Source of the DNA: a virus
IMG/VR virus record: IMGVR_UViG_3300005530_000449
Span: 1-22,804 of that record
DNA length: 22,804 bases
Strand: one strand, 5' to 3'
Part shown: positions 1-5,882 of the stretch, piece after piece
How positions within the stretch are numbered: the first letter of the stretch is position 1
How the letters are laid out: each line of letters begins with the position of its first letter
Position numbers and translations under genes: made by a program
Notes under the pieces: generated by a model
What the model was told of the DNA's origin: nothing
The model's input: the letters and a program-made list of their open reading frames with translations, nothing else
The model's database searches: none

Positions 1-840
1 CATTTTCAGTTCGAGAAGGCAGCGGTCAAGGCGGGCATCAAGCCCATATTCGGACTGGAGGCGTACTGTGGCTCCGTTCTGGAGGAGAACGATGAGAGAC
101 GACTCGTCCAGCGCGGAGGAGAGGTCGAGCTCCTCCCCGCCCGATCCGCATACAAGAATCACCTCACCCTCCTTGCCGCCACCGCCGCTGGCTATCGAAA
201 CCTCAATAAGATCGTTGCCCAGTCGTACCGAGATTACTATTACCACCCTACAGTATCCGGGGGTAACCTTGCGGCAAATGCCGGCGGCATTGTCGCTCTT
301 TCAGGGTGTTCCGGAAGCCTCCTCGCTTGCGCCCTCCTTGGAGGAAAAGGAACTCCTGAGCATAACGATGATCCTGACTTTGAAAGCGCCAGAGGAGTCA
401 TCGAGCGATTCGAGCGGCTGTTCGGAGAGCGGTACTTCATAGAGATACAGCCGTTCTATGAACTGCCGCGGACCTGCGCCATGAACACCGCCTACGCTCA
501 GCTGAGCAAGGAGATGGGCGTCCCGCTCGCGGTGACCTTCGATGCTCACTACCCGTCCATGGACGACGCAGAGATGCAGGCAGTGCTTCACGCCGTTCAC
601 CGGGGTAAGGCGTCCGTCGACGACGCCATGCGGGAGTGGAACTACGCGGTGCCGCTTACCCTGCCGACCGACGAGCATGAGCTAGTCAACCGGCTGAAGA
701 AGACCGGGCTGACCGGACGCCAGGCCTGGGCCGCGATCATGGCGACGGCCGAGATCGCCGACATGTGTGATGTAACCCTACCCAAGGCCGAGAAGCTGCG
801 CTATCCGGCCGAGCCAAAGGACCTAGAGCCGTGGACGTGA
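1..840 (+). CDS. DNA polymerase III alpha subunit, PHP-domain part (5' end outside window)
   Basis: Reading frame 1 is open from the first base to the TGA at 838-840, giving 279 residues, so the start codon lies upstream of the window. The protein matches the N-terminal PHP domain of bacterial DnaE. It opens with an H followed by FEKAAVKAGIKPIFGLEAY, the segment after the usual DHG motif. It then has HLTLLA, IVALSGCSGSLLACALLGGK, YFIEIQ and the metal-site-like AVTFDAHYPSMDDAEMQ. In DnaE the PHP domain is a metal-binding domain that can be a nuclease or a structural part next to the palm. Here it ends by itself, without palm or fingers, which are encoded two genes downstream. Its stop overlaps the next gene by 10 bases. 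That the two polypeptides assemble into one polymerase is inference. An independent PHP phosphoesterase is less likely given the DnaE-type motifs. Confidence 0.85.
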   Translation, partial: HFQFEKAAVKAGIKPIFGLEAYCGSVLEENDERRLVQRGGEVELLPARSAYKNHLTLLAATAAGYRNLNKIVAQSYRDYYYHPTVSGGNLAANAGGIVALSGCSGSLLACALLGGKGTPEHNDDPDFESARGVIERFERLFGERYFIEIQPFYELPRTCAMNTAYAQLSKEMGVPLAVTFDAHYPSMDDAEMQAVLHAVHRGKASVDDAMREWNYAVPLTLPTDEHELVNRLKKTGLTGRQAWAAIMATAEIADMCDVTLPKAEKLRYPAEPKDLEPWT

Positions 841-1097
841 ACGAATTTGAGCCTATCATCCCTCCGACGACGCTGAACGAGATAGAGGACGAGGCGCTGC
901 GTGCATGGCAGAAGCACGGCGAACACGCCATGATCAACCCGGCGCTGCCGACGCTGGAACGTCTCTCCATTCTTGGCGAGGAGTTCGGCGAGGTCTGCCG
1001 CGCCCTCACGTACGACTCCGGCGAGGGCAATGTGGAGCTTCGGAAGGAACTGATACAGCTGGCCGCCATGGCCGCCTGCTGGGCGGGGGTCCTGTGA
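831..1097 (+). CDS. MazG-like nucleotide pyrophosphohydrolase-type protein
   Basis: This is an 88-residue protein starting at GTG 831, with an AAAGGA-type ribosome site about 9 bases upstream. It has the helical MazG/dUTPase-like signature: an EExxE element (ILGEEFGEVCRAL, around residues 49-61) followed by a second acidic helix (ELRKELIQLAAMAACWA, about residues 69-86). Known MazG-like enzymes hydrolyse (d)NTPs to monophosphates using Mg ions held by such Glu/Asp residues. At 88 residues it is a single-domain form typical of phages. It overlaps the PHP gene at its start and the polymerase catalytic gene at its end (GTGA at 1094-1097), so it lies between two parts of one enzyme. A role in cleaning or shaping the nucleotide pool near the polymerase is inference. 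Confidence 0.75.
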   Translation: MDVNEFEPIIPPTTLNEIEDEALRAWQKHGEHAMINPALPTLERLSILGEEFGEVCRALTYDSGEGNVELRKELIQLAAMAACWAGVL

Positions 1098-3340
1098 CCT
1101 CCGAGGAGCTGCTCTGGCAGTGGTGCCGGTTCGGATGGAAGTACCGGCGCATTCACGAGCGGCCGAAGGAGCAGCAGGACTGGTACGCCGAGCGCACCAA
1201 GTATGAGATGGGCCTGATCGTCGACAAGGACTATGCGGACTTCTTCCTGGCCACGAGCGACATGGTGCGCTGGGCTAAGGACTCCGGCATCCCGATGGGG
1301 CCGGGCCGTGGCTCCGTGGCCGCTAGCGTGGTCAGCTGGCTGATCCGTATCACCGAGGTTGACCCCATCCGCTACCCCCACCTCCTGTTCGAGAGGTTTA
1401 TCGATGTCACTCGTACCGATCCTCCTGATATCGACCTTGACATCAGTGACGAGCGTCGTCACGAAGTACGCGAATACATGGCCTCACGCTATGGCGGTGA
1501 TTGTGTTGGTACAGTTGCCAACTTTGTGCGCTATCGTGGGAAGAACTCGCTAGACGATACATGCCGCGTCTACCAGATCCCGCACTGGGCAAAGAAGGCG
1601 ATCAGCGAGCGCATTATCGAGCGGTCGGGCGGCGACTCCCGGTTCAGCTCTTCTCTGCAGGACACGTTCGACATGTTCCCCTCGGCGATGGCCATCAAGA
1701 ACCAGTTCCCGAAGGTATGGCAGGCCACCCGGCTTGAGGGTAACGTCCGGGGCATGAGCATTCATGCCGCCGGCCTGATCGTCTCTAACACGCCGCTGAC
1801 CGACGTGTGCTCCGTGTACGACCGGGACGGCCGCTCCGTACTGAGCATTGATAAGTACGACGTTGAGTACGCCGGCATGATCAAGATGGACCTGCTCGGT
1901 CTCAAGACGATGGGTATCATCGCCAACTGCCTCGAGATGGCCGACCTTACCCTGGAGGACCTTTATGCGATACCTGACGATGACCCCCGATCACTGGAGA
2001 TCTTCAAGCGAGGAGATGTCACAGGAATCTTTCAGTTTGAGGGTCGAGCTACCCGCCTGGTCAATAGAGACGTCTCTCCGGATACGTTTGGCGAAGTGGT
2101 CGACATCAATGCACTCAGCCGTCCAGGTCCACTCTTCTCTGGTACTACAGCGGAATACTGTGATGTCAAGCACGGACGCCGTAAGCCAGAGCGCTTTCAT
2201 CCAATCACAGATCGCATCACAGCTCACACGCGCGGTCAGATCATATACCAGGAGCAGATCCTCCAGATCGTTCGGGAAGTAGGCGGATTCGATTGGACGA
2301 ACGCGAACGAGATCCGGAGAATCATCGCCAAGAAGATTGGCGAAGCCGCCTTCAACGTGAGCATGGGGAACTTTGTGGAGGGAGCTGCGAGACTACACTC
2401 TATCGACGAGAAGACGGCGCAGCGGATATGGAAGCGACTTGTCACCTCGGGTACCTATGCGTTTGTCTATGCCCACTCGGTCAGCTACTCGATCCTTGGC
2501 TTGTGGTGTGCATGGCTAAAGGCCCACTACCCGCTGGAGTTCTATGCGGCGTCGCTGGCGAAGGAGGGGGATGTCGAGGGCCAGTTCAAGCTGATGAAGG
2601 ACGCCCAGGCGCACGGCATAGCGATCCGCCCGCCCTCGCTGACGAACTCCAGAGGAAGCTGGACTGGTGTACCGAACATTGGCCTCGTCGCGGGCTGGAG
2701 CCAGATCAAGGGGATCGGCGAGAAGACCGCTGACAAAATTCAGGAGTGCGAGCCGGAGGGCGGCTGGAAGAACTGGGCGGACCTTCAGATCGTGCCGGGC
2801 ATCGGACCCAAGACCGTGGAGAAGATGCAGGAGTTCGCCACGGCCAAGGATCCCTTTGGGCTCCACAGGACGGAAGAGATCCTGGACAAGGTAGGCCGCT
2901 GGCTGGGCAGGCAGCGCAACGTTCCGCGCCCCACCCACGACGGAGCCCAGACCGCCGAGATCTATGTAGAGCAGAACTACGGAGCCAATGCCAAGAATAG
3001 TTACGGTGAGGGACCCCGCGTGGTCTACATGGGTCTGGTTCGCGAGATCAACTACCAGGACGCCGTGGAGAACCGCCGCTCACGGACGGGTGAAGAAGCT
3101 GCTGATATCCTCAAGACCCTCAAGCGCCCAGACCTTCTGGCGTACTGCTCTATCCGCTGCTATGACACGACCGACGAAGAGGTCTACCTTCGGGTGAACC
3201 GCTTTAGATTTCCTTCGCTAAAGCGTAAGATAGAGGGTATCGCCGTTAACCACGACGTAGTGGTCTGCGTAGGCAACCGAATCGCGGGGTTCGGTACCCC
3301 ACTCATGGTAGAGAGGCTGTATGTTGTCGACCCCGACTAG
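1094..3340 (+). CDS. dnaE: DNA polymerase III alpha subunit, catalytic part (palm, fingers, HhH)
   Basis: The protein has 748 residues. I chose GTG 1094 because it overlaps the preceding TGA as GTGA; the frame stays open further upstream, but that part shadows the MazG-like gene. The motifs are those of family C polymerases. GPGRGSVAASVVSW is at about residues 69-82. PPDIDLD follows, with D112 and D114 matching the first two catalytic aspartates (E. coli D401 and D403). The third is D266 in KMDLLGLKTMGII. Next come FQFEGRATRLV, ALSRPGPLFSG, IYQEQILQIV and AHSVSYSILGLWCAWLKAHYPLEFYAASL. Two helix-hairpin-helix elements (GIGEKTADKI, PGIGPKTVEKM) and a C-terminal stretch that may be an OB fold complete it. 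The PHP domain is absent and is encoded separately upstream. The N-terminus falls close to the PHP/palm boundary, so this looks like a clean domain split and not decay. All three catalytic aspartates are present, so the enzyme is probably active in replicating phage DNA. Confidence 0.93.
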   Translation: MTSEELLWQWCRFGWKYRRIHERPKEQQDWYAERTKYEMGLIVDKDYADFFLATSDMVRWAKDSGIPMGPGRGSVAASVVSWLIRITEVDPIRYPHLLFERFIDVTRTDPPDIDLDISDERRHEVREYMASRYGGDCVGTVANFVRYRGKNSLDDTCRVYQIPHWAKKAISERIIERSGGDSRFSSSLQDTFDMFPSAMAIKNQFPKVWQATRLEGNVRGMSIHAAGLIVSNTPLTDVCSVYDRDGRSVLSIDKYDVEYAGMIKMDLLGLKTMGIIANCLEMADLTLEDLYAIPDDDPRSLEIFKRGDVTGIFQFEGRATRLVNRDVSPDTFGEVVDINALSRPGPLFSGTTAEYCDVKHGRRKPERFHPITDRITAHTRGQIIYQEQILQIVREVGGFDWTNANEIRRIIAKKIGEAAFNVSMGNFVEGAARLHSIDEKTAQRIWKRLVTSGTYAFVYAHSVSYSILGLWCAWLKAHYPLEFYAASLAKEGDVEGQFKLMKDAQAHGIAIRPPSLTNSRGSWTGVPNIGLVAGWSQIKGIGEKTADKIQECEPEGGWKNWADLQIVPGIGPKTVEKMQEFATAKDPFGLHRTEEILDKVGRWLGRQRNVPRPTHDGAQTAEIYVEQNYGANAKNSYGEGPRVVYMGLVREINYQDAVENRRSRTGEEAADILKTLKRPDLLAYCSIRCYDTTDEEVYLRVNRFRFPSLKRKIEGIAVNHDVVVCVGNRIAGFGTPLMVERLYVVDPD

Positions 3341-3605
3341 GGAAAAGAAAGAGCAACATATCTGCGAAGGGAAGTTTTACTCAAGCGCGGAGTTCTGTCC
3401 TGTTCACGGTAAGAAGGAGACCATCCAGGAGGTGATGGAGGGCGGGCGGAAGCCGTGGTGGTACTGGTTTCGCATCGACGTTCCGAAGAAGCCGGGCCAG
3501 CGCGCCGACTTTATCATGCTGCTGCTCGCGATCGTAGTCGTTGAATGGATAGTCGGACCGATCATCGGTATTGCCCTGAGGAGCATATTCGGGTGGCCAT
3601 TCTAG
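3321..3605 (+). CDS. small membrane protein with Cys/His N-terminus
   Basis: This 94-residue protein starts inside the end of the polymerase gene (20-base overlap), as expected in a tightly packed phage operon. The N-terminal half has spaced C and H residues (HIC, then CPVH) that could bind a metal. The C-terminal part has one strongly hydrophobic segment, about residues 66-88 (FIMLLLAIVVVEWIVGPIIG), likely a transmembrane helix near the C-terminus. Charged and aromatic residues (KPWWYWFRIDVPKKPGQR) sit just before it. I do not recognise the family and propose no function. The frame, operon position and overlap support a real gene. Confidence 0.6.
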   Translation: MLSTPTREKKEQHICEGKFYSSAEFCPVHGKKETIQEVMEGGRKPWWYWFRIDVPKKPGQRADFIMLLLAIVVVEWIVGPIIGIALRSIFGWPF

Positions 3606-3811
3606 AGCGTGTTCTCGTCACCGCGAGCGAGAACATGACGGACGAGAACTTCGCCAAGCACATGGAGAACCGGCACGCCGACTCGCTCGGGTATCTGGTC
3701 GGGCTCAAGACCATCCTCAACAGCGAGTACCTCCTGAGAATGTGGCGACTGTACCACGGCCACCTTCACCGCTGGCGCATCGACCTCGAGCACGAGCACG
3801 GAGAACCGTAG
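3593..3811 (+). CDS. hypothetical protein, 72 aa
   Basis: I chose GTG 3593 because GAGGAG lies at 3578-3583, nine bases upstream. An ATG at 3635 is a shorter alternative, and the ATG at 3545 lies deep inside the preceding gene. The start overlaps the previous stop by 13 bases. The product is rich in His, Glu and Arg (ending WRLYHGHLHRWRIDLEHEHGEP) and probably helical. No motif that I recognise is present. It belongs to the same rightward operon as the polymerase genes. Confidence 0.55.
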   Translation: MAILERVLVTASENMTDENFAKHMENRHADSLGYLVGLKTILNSEYLLRMWRLYHGHLHRWRIDLEHEHGEP

Positions 3812-3819
3812 GGGCGGCG

Positions 3820-4014
3820 ATGGGCAGGCCAAAGGGATACAAGCTATCGCAGCAGACCAGGGACCGGATGAGCGCGAGTGCTCTGAAGCGCCACGAGGAA
3901 GAACGGAAGGCCAGGCTGTTCCTGATCAGGATCGACCAGGCGGTGATGGACGGGAACAGGGAACTCGCCCATGAGATACTTGACGAGTACATAGGTGAAC
4001 TAGAGGGGCCATGA
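3820..4014 (+). CDS. small basic protein with AT-hook-like / NUMOD3-like N-terminus
   Basis: This 64-residue protein starts at ATG 3820 behind GGGGCGG. The N-terminus MGRPKGYKLSQQTRDRMSAS combines a GRPKG core, as in AT-hook minor-groove binders, with a stretch resembling the short NUMOD3-type motif (LSxETRxKMSxS) found beside homing endonuclease domains. A charged helical middle and an acidic end (LAHEILDEYIGELEGP) follow. It has no nuclease domain. A DNA-binding role is plausible, but this is inference from short motifs only. Its TGA overlaps the next ATG as ATGA. Confidence 0.55.
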   Translation: MGRPKGYKLSQQTRDRMSASALKRHEEERKARLFLIRIDQAVMDGNRELAHEILDEYIGELEGP

Positions 4015-4430
4015 TACCAACAACAGAAGACCACGCGTTTATGGGCGTGGCAAAGTCGATCTCGGGCCTGGCCCGCTGTACCCATCGGAACGTCGGCGCG
4101 GTCGTTGTGTCCTCCGAGGGCCGCATACTCGGGCACGGCTACGCCAAGGGTCCGTACGGCCAGCCGACCTGCATACAGGGCGGCTGCCCGCGCGGCAAGC
4201 TCCCGGCCGGCCAGGGCAAGAGCGACTACAGCGACTGCATCACGGTCCATGCCGAGGTGGGCGCGATCGTGATGGCCAGCCCCCAGTTCTGGCACGCCGC
4301 CACGCTGTACGTGAACAGCGAGCCCTGCTTCATGTGCTACCGGGTGGCCGAGGGATCCGGCATCTACCGGGTCGTCTGGCAGGGCGGGAACGAGTGGGAC
4401 ATGTACGAACGGCATTTCTTCAAGCCCTAG
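4011..4430 (+). CDS. deoxycytidylate (dCMP) deaminase
   Basis: This 139-residue protein starts in an ATGA overlap with the gene before. It carries the zinc site of the cytidine/deoxycytidylate deaminase family: HAE with H80 and the proton-shuttling E82, then PCFMC with C106 and C109. The region between (CIQGGCPRGKLPAGQGKSDYSDC) has the extra Cys-rich loop typical of dCMP deaminases of the ComEB/phage type. The enzyme converts dCMP to dUMP, the precursor of dTTP, and the gene follows polymerase and MazG-like genes as nucleotide-metabolism genes often do. Length fits the family. A general cytidine deaminase is less likely because of the loop and the operon context. Confidence 0.9.
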   Translation: MIPTTEDHAFMGVAKSISGLARCTHRNVGAVVVSSEGRILGHGYAKGPYGQPTCIQGGCPRGKLPAGQGKSDYSDCITVHAEVGAIVMASPQFWHAATLYVNSEPCFMCYRVAEGSGIYRVVWQGGNEWDMYERHFFKP

Positions 4431-4450
4431 CGAACCCATTCCTGTTCGGG

Positions 4451-4456
4451 TATACT
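4451..4456 (+). promoter_or_regulatory. candidate -10 box TATACT
   Basis: TATACT matches 5 of 6 bases of the bacterial -10 consensus and lies 20 bases after the deaminase stop. The best -35 at 17-base spacing is TAGCGA, which is weak. If used, it would transcribe only about 150 bases of non-coding sequence before the hairpin at 4571-4608. Chance occurrence is quite possible. Confidence 0.25.
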
Positions 4457-4520
4457 AGGGGTCTGGGTAGATATCCCCGAATGGATGGAGGGCCTATGGG
4501 TCCTTGGCTTCCCTTGGTGT

Positions 4521-4556
4521 AGCAGCAACTGGATCGCGACCCTATCAGTTGCCGCT
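4521..4556 (+). other. hairpin, 10 bp with one mismatch
   Basis: GCAACTG (4525-4531) pairs with CAGTTGC (4546-4552). The stem extends after one A/C mismatch by AGC (4521-4523) with GCT (4554-4556). The loop is 14 bases. Only GCCTTTCCC follows, so it is a weak terminator on its own. It may be the first of two tandem hairpins ending the rightward operon, or part of a structured RNA. Confidence 0.5.
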
Positions 4557-4570
4557 GCCTTTCCCAGTAC

Positions 4571-4608
4571 AGGCCCCGGTGAGCTATTTGCGGCTCTCAC
4601 CGGGGCCT
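4571..4608 (+). terminator. rho-independent terminator-type hairpin after the replication operon
   Basis: AGGCCCCGGTGAG (4571-4583) is perfectly complementary to CTCACCGGGGCCT (4596-4608), with a 12-base loop. The 13-bp GC-rich stem is followed by GTTCCTATT, a poor but T-containing tail as often seen in actinobacteria and their phages. Its position 140 bases after the dCMP deaminase stop fits termination of the polymerase-deaminase operon. Confidence 0.75.
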
Positions 4609-4788
4609 GTTCCTATTGAAAGGCAGAACCGACGGAGAGGCCGAAATAAGGCGTCGGGCGGTCCGGTCCGGGCGCTAGCGCGCGGCGACCCCTTTTCTCC
4701 CGGCCTCGACAGGCTCCGCCACGGGCCGGAGGGGTAGGGCCGGAGCCCCGCCGGCCGACCGCGCCGCGAAGCCAGCTGGCGACCGCTT

Positions 4789-4828
4789 TATAACGCTTAG
4801 GTAACGAATACGTAATTCGCCCGTTATA
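4789..4828. repeat. nested inverted repeat, possible operator
   Basis: The outer arms TATAACG (4789-4795) and CGTTATA (4822-4828) are exact inverse complements. Inside them, CGAAT (4805-4809) and ATTCG (4815-4819) flank ACGTA. This AT-rich dyad stands out in a GC-rich surrounding and lies 80-120 bases before the LysM gene. Such a layout fits a site for a dimeric regulator or a recombination or attachment site, but no regulator or integrase gene is in the window. Confidence 0.45.
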
Positions 4829-4890
4829 CACCCCCTGGTAGGGAGTAGCGTCAAACTCGCCAATCCCGCTGCAGTTAATTTGCGGGTCCC

Positions 4891-4899
4891 TGCTAGGAT
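4891..4899 (+). promoter_or_regulatory. candidate extended -10 promoter of the LysM gene
   Basis: TGC followed by TAGGAT (4894-4899) fits both the extended -10 rule (TGN before the box) and the TAGRRT form common in Streptomyces housekeeping promoters. No good -35 is visible at 16-18 bases. Transcription would begin near 4906, giving an almost leaderless message for ATG 4909. The same bases also supply AGGA as a possible ribosome site, so the two readings compete. Confidence 0.35.
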
Positions 4900-4908
4900 C
4901 GGATAGCG

Positions 4909-5736
4909 ATGTCTAATCGTGAACTGATGAGCTGGCGAGATGTTAGGAACTGCGTACTGGCTGCGATCGCCATTACCCTGGTGATATGCGGCGGGTCATA
5001 CCTCGGGGCCGGTGGCCCGTTGCCGGACGCGATGGCCGCGAACTCGGCAGTGAGCCAGCCGGTAACGCACATCAATCTGAGCAATGAACAGGTGCGACAG
5101 AAACCGGCTGCCGCCGCCGTCAGCCCGGTAGTCGTTCACCAGATCGCCGACGTGTCTCGCACCTACCGCGTGCGGCCGGGCGACTCACTGAGCACAATCT
5201 CTGCCCGCATCTATGGATCGTCCAAGTACTGGACGGGCATCTACTGGGCCAACAATAGCACGATCAAGTACGCCAACGTCATCTACGTCGGCCAGAACCT
5301 CACCGTTCCCGTCAACCCCCACGCGCTAGCCGCCCCGCGTGTTCTGTCTCCTGCCTCGTCACCTCAGCCGCATCGGTTCGCCACGGCGACCGATTCCACC
5401 GGGAGCATCCCCCAGCCCACGGTGGTTTCTGGCGGGCAGTCGCAGCACTCAACCGCGAGCGGGCAGCTGACGCCCGGACAGGTTGGCGCGCTATGGATAG
5501 AGGCAGGCGGCCCGGCCTGGGCCGAGCCGGCAGCCGAGTCGGTCGCCATGTGCGAGTCGGGTGACAACACCAACGCCTATAACCCGAGCGGGGCGAGCGG
5601 GCTGTGGCAGATCCTCGGGAGCGTGGTCGGAGGCAACCTGTTCAACGGCTACACCAACGCCCTCAACGCAGTCGCCAAGTTCAAGGCGAGCGGGAACAAC
5701 TGGAATCAGTGGGTGTGCAAGCCATGGCTCTCGTAA
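4909..5736 (+). CDS. exported LysM and Rpf/SLT-like peptidoglycan hydrolase
   Basis: The protein has 275 residues. Residues 14-34 form a hydrophobic segment, and A41-M42-A43 is a possible signal peptidase site, so it is probably exported or anchored. A LysM domain, which binds peptidoglycan glycan strands, spans about 85-134 (TYRVRPGDSLSTISARIYG ... VGQNLTVP). A Ser/Pro/Gln-rich linker follows. The C-terminal lysozyme-like domain (about 190-275) has the pattern C215-E216-S-G and NPSGASGLWQI. E216 is the likely catalytic acid. C215 directly before it, with C270 near the end, recalls the disulfide of actinobacterial resuscitation-promoting factors. It would cut glycan strands as a lysozyme or lytic transglycosylase. 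The gene lies outside the late operon, facing it across a shared terminator. It may be a second lysin, an entry-related enzyme or a host-modifying gene. Confidence 0.85.
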   Translation: MSNRELMSWRDVRNCVLAAIAITLVICGGSYLGAGGPLPDAMAANSAVSQPVTHINLSNEQVRQKPAAAAVSPVVVHQIADVSRTYRVRPGDSLSTISARIYGSSKYWTGIYWANNSTIKYANVIYVGQNLTVPVNPHALAAPRVLSPASSPQPHRFATATDSTGSIPQPTVVSGGQSQHSTASGQLTPGQVGALWIEAGGPAWAEPAAESVAMCESGDNTNAYNPSGASGLWQILGSVVGGNLFNGYTNALNAVAKFKASGNNWNQWVCKPWLS

Positions 5737-5822
5737 GGCAGCTCGCCCGCCACGGAATCCTGCAGATAGGCATCGTCGGGGTCGCGGTCCTCGTGGCCGG
5801 CATCCTGATCGCCGTCGTCTAA
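5724..5822 (+). CDS. 32-residue single-TM peptide
   Basis: This short frame starts at ATG 5724, thirteen bases before the LysM gene ends, and stops at TAA 5820-5822. It encodes MALVRQLARHG followed by an unbroken hydrophobic segment (ILQIGIVGVAVLVAGILIAVV) running to the C-terminus. That is the pattern of a tail-anchored or signal-anchor peptide with a basic N-terminus. No strong ribosome site is visible, so translation may be coupled to the upstream gene. A holin-like or regulatory role beside a cell-wall enzyme is inference; a chance frame cannot be excluded. Confidence 0.5.
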   Translation: MALVRQLARHGILQIGIVGVAVLVAGILIAVV

Positions 5823-5831
5823 CCACAAGCC

Positions 5832-5875
5832 GCAGCCCCGTTCCTGGACGCCGCAACGTTCAGGAGCGGGGCTGC
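5832..5875. terminator. bidirectional terminator between convergent operons
   Basis: GCAGCCCCGTTCCTG (5832-5846) pairs with CAGGAGCGGGGCTGC (5861-5875). This is a 15-bp stem with a single T-G wobble and a 14-base loop. It lies 10 bases after the membrane peptide stop and 7 bases before the stop of the leftward endolysin gene, so it can end transcription from both sides. There is no long T tract on either side. Confidence 0.8.
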
Positions 5876-5882
5876 TTCACGT

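Larger units (their letters stand above)
4431..4908. other. 478-base non-coding, structure-rich control region
   Basis: I find no convincing gene in this stretch; open frames crossing it run through the hairpins and lack ribosome sites. From left to right it holds a TATACT box (4451-4456), a 10-bp hairpin (4521-4556), a 13-bp terminator-type hairpin (4571-4608), and a very GC-rich block (about 4650-4775) with the palindrome GCGCTAGCGC (4672-4681) and a GGCTCCG/CGGAGCC pair (4712-4718/4741-4747). A nested inverted repeat (4789-4828) and a TGCTAGGAT promoter-like box (4891-4899) come last, just before the LysM gene. It separates the replication operon from the cell-wall enzyme and may also hold an origin or a small RNA; both ideas are inference. 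Confidence 0.6.

Noticed and set aside
905-1093. Polymerase start at 905
   Set aside because: This stretch lies in another frame of the MazG-like gene and is not DnaE-like; similarity to the polymerase begins after GTG 1094.
4431-4560. tRNA gene in the gap after the deaminase
   Set aside because: No T-arm GGTTCGAATCC-type core and no four-arm cloverleaf could be formed; only simple hairpins are seen.
4504-4737. Rightward 77-aa open frame in the non-coding gap
   Set aside because: It runs through both hairpins, has no ribosome site and a composition like other chance frames in GC-rich DNA.
4789-4828. attP site
   Set aside because: No integrase or excisionase gene lies in the window and no host match can be tested, so the dyad is reported only as an inverted repeat.
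4613-4863. Leftward open frames in the non-coding gap
   Set aside because: They read through the GC-rich palindromes, with Arg/Gly/Pro-rich chance-like products and no ribosome site.
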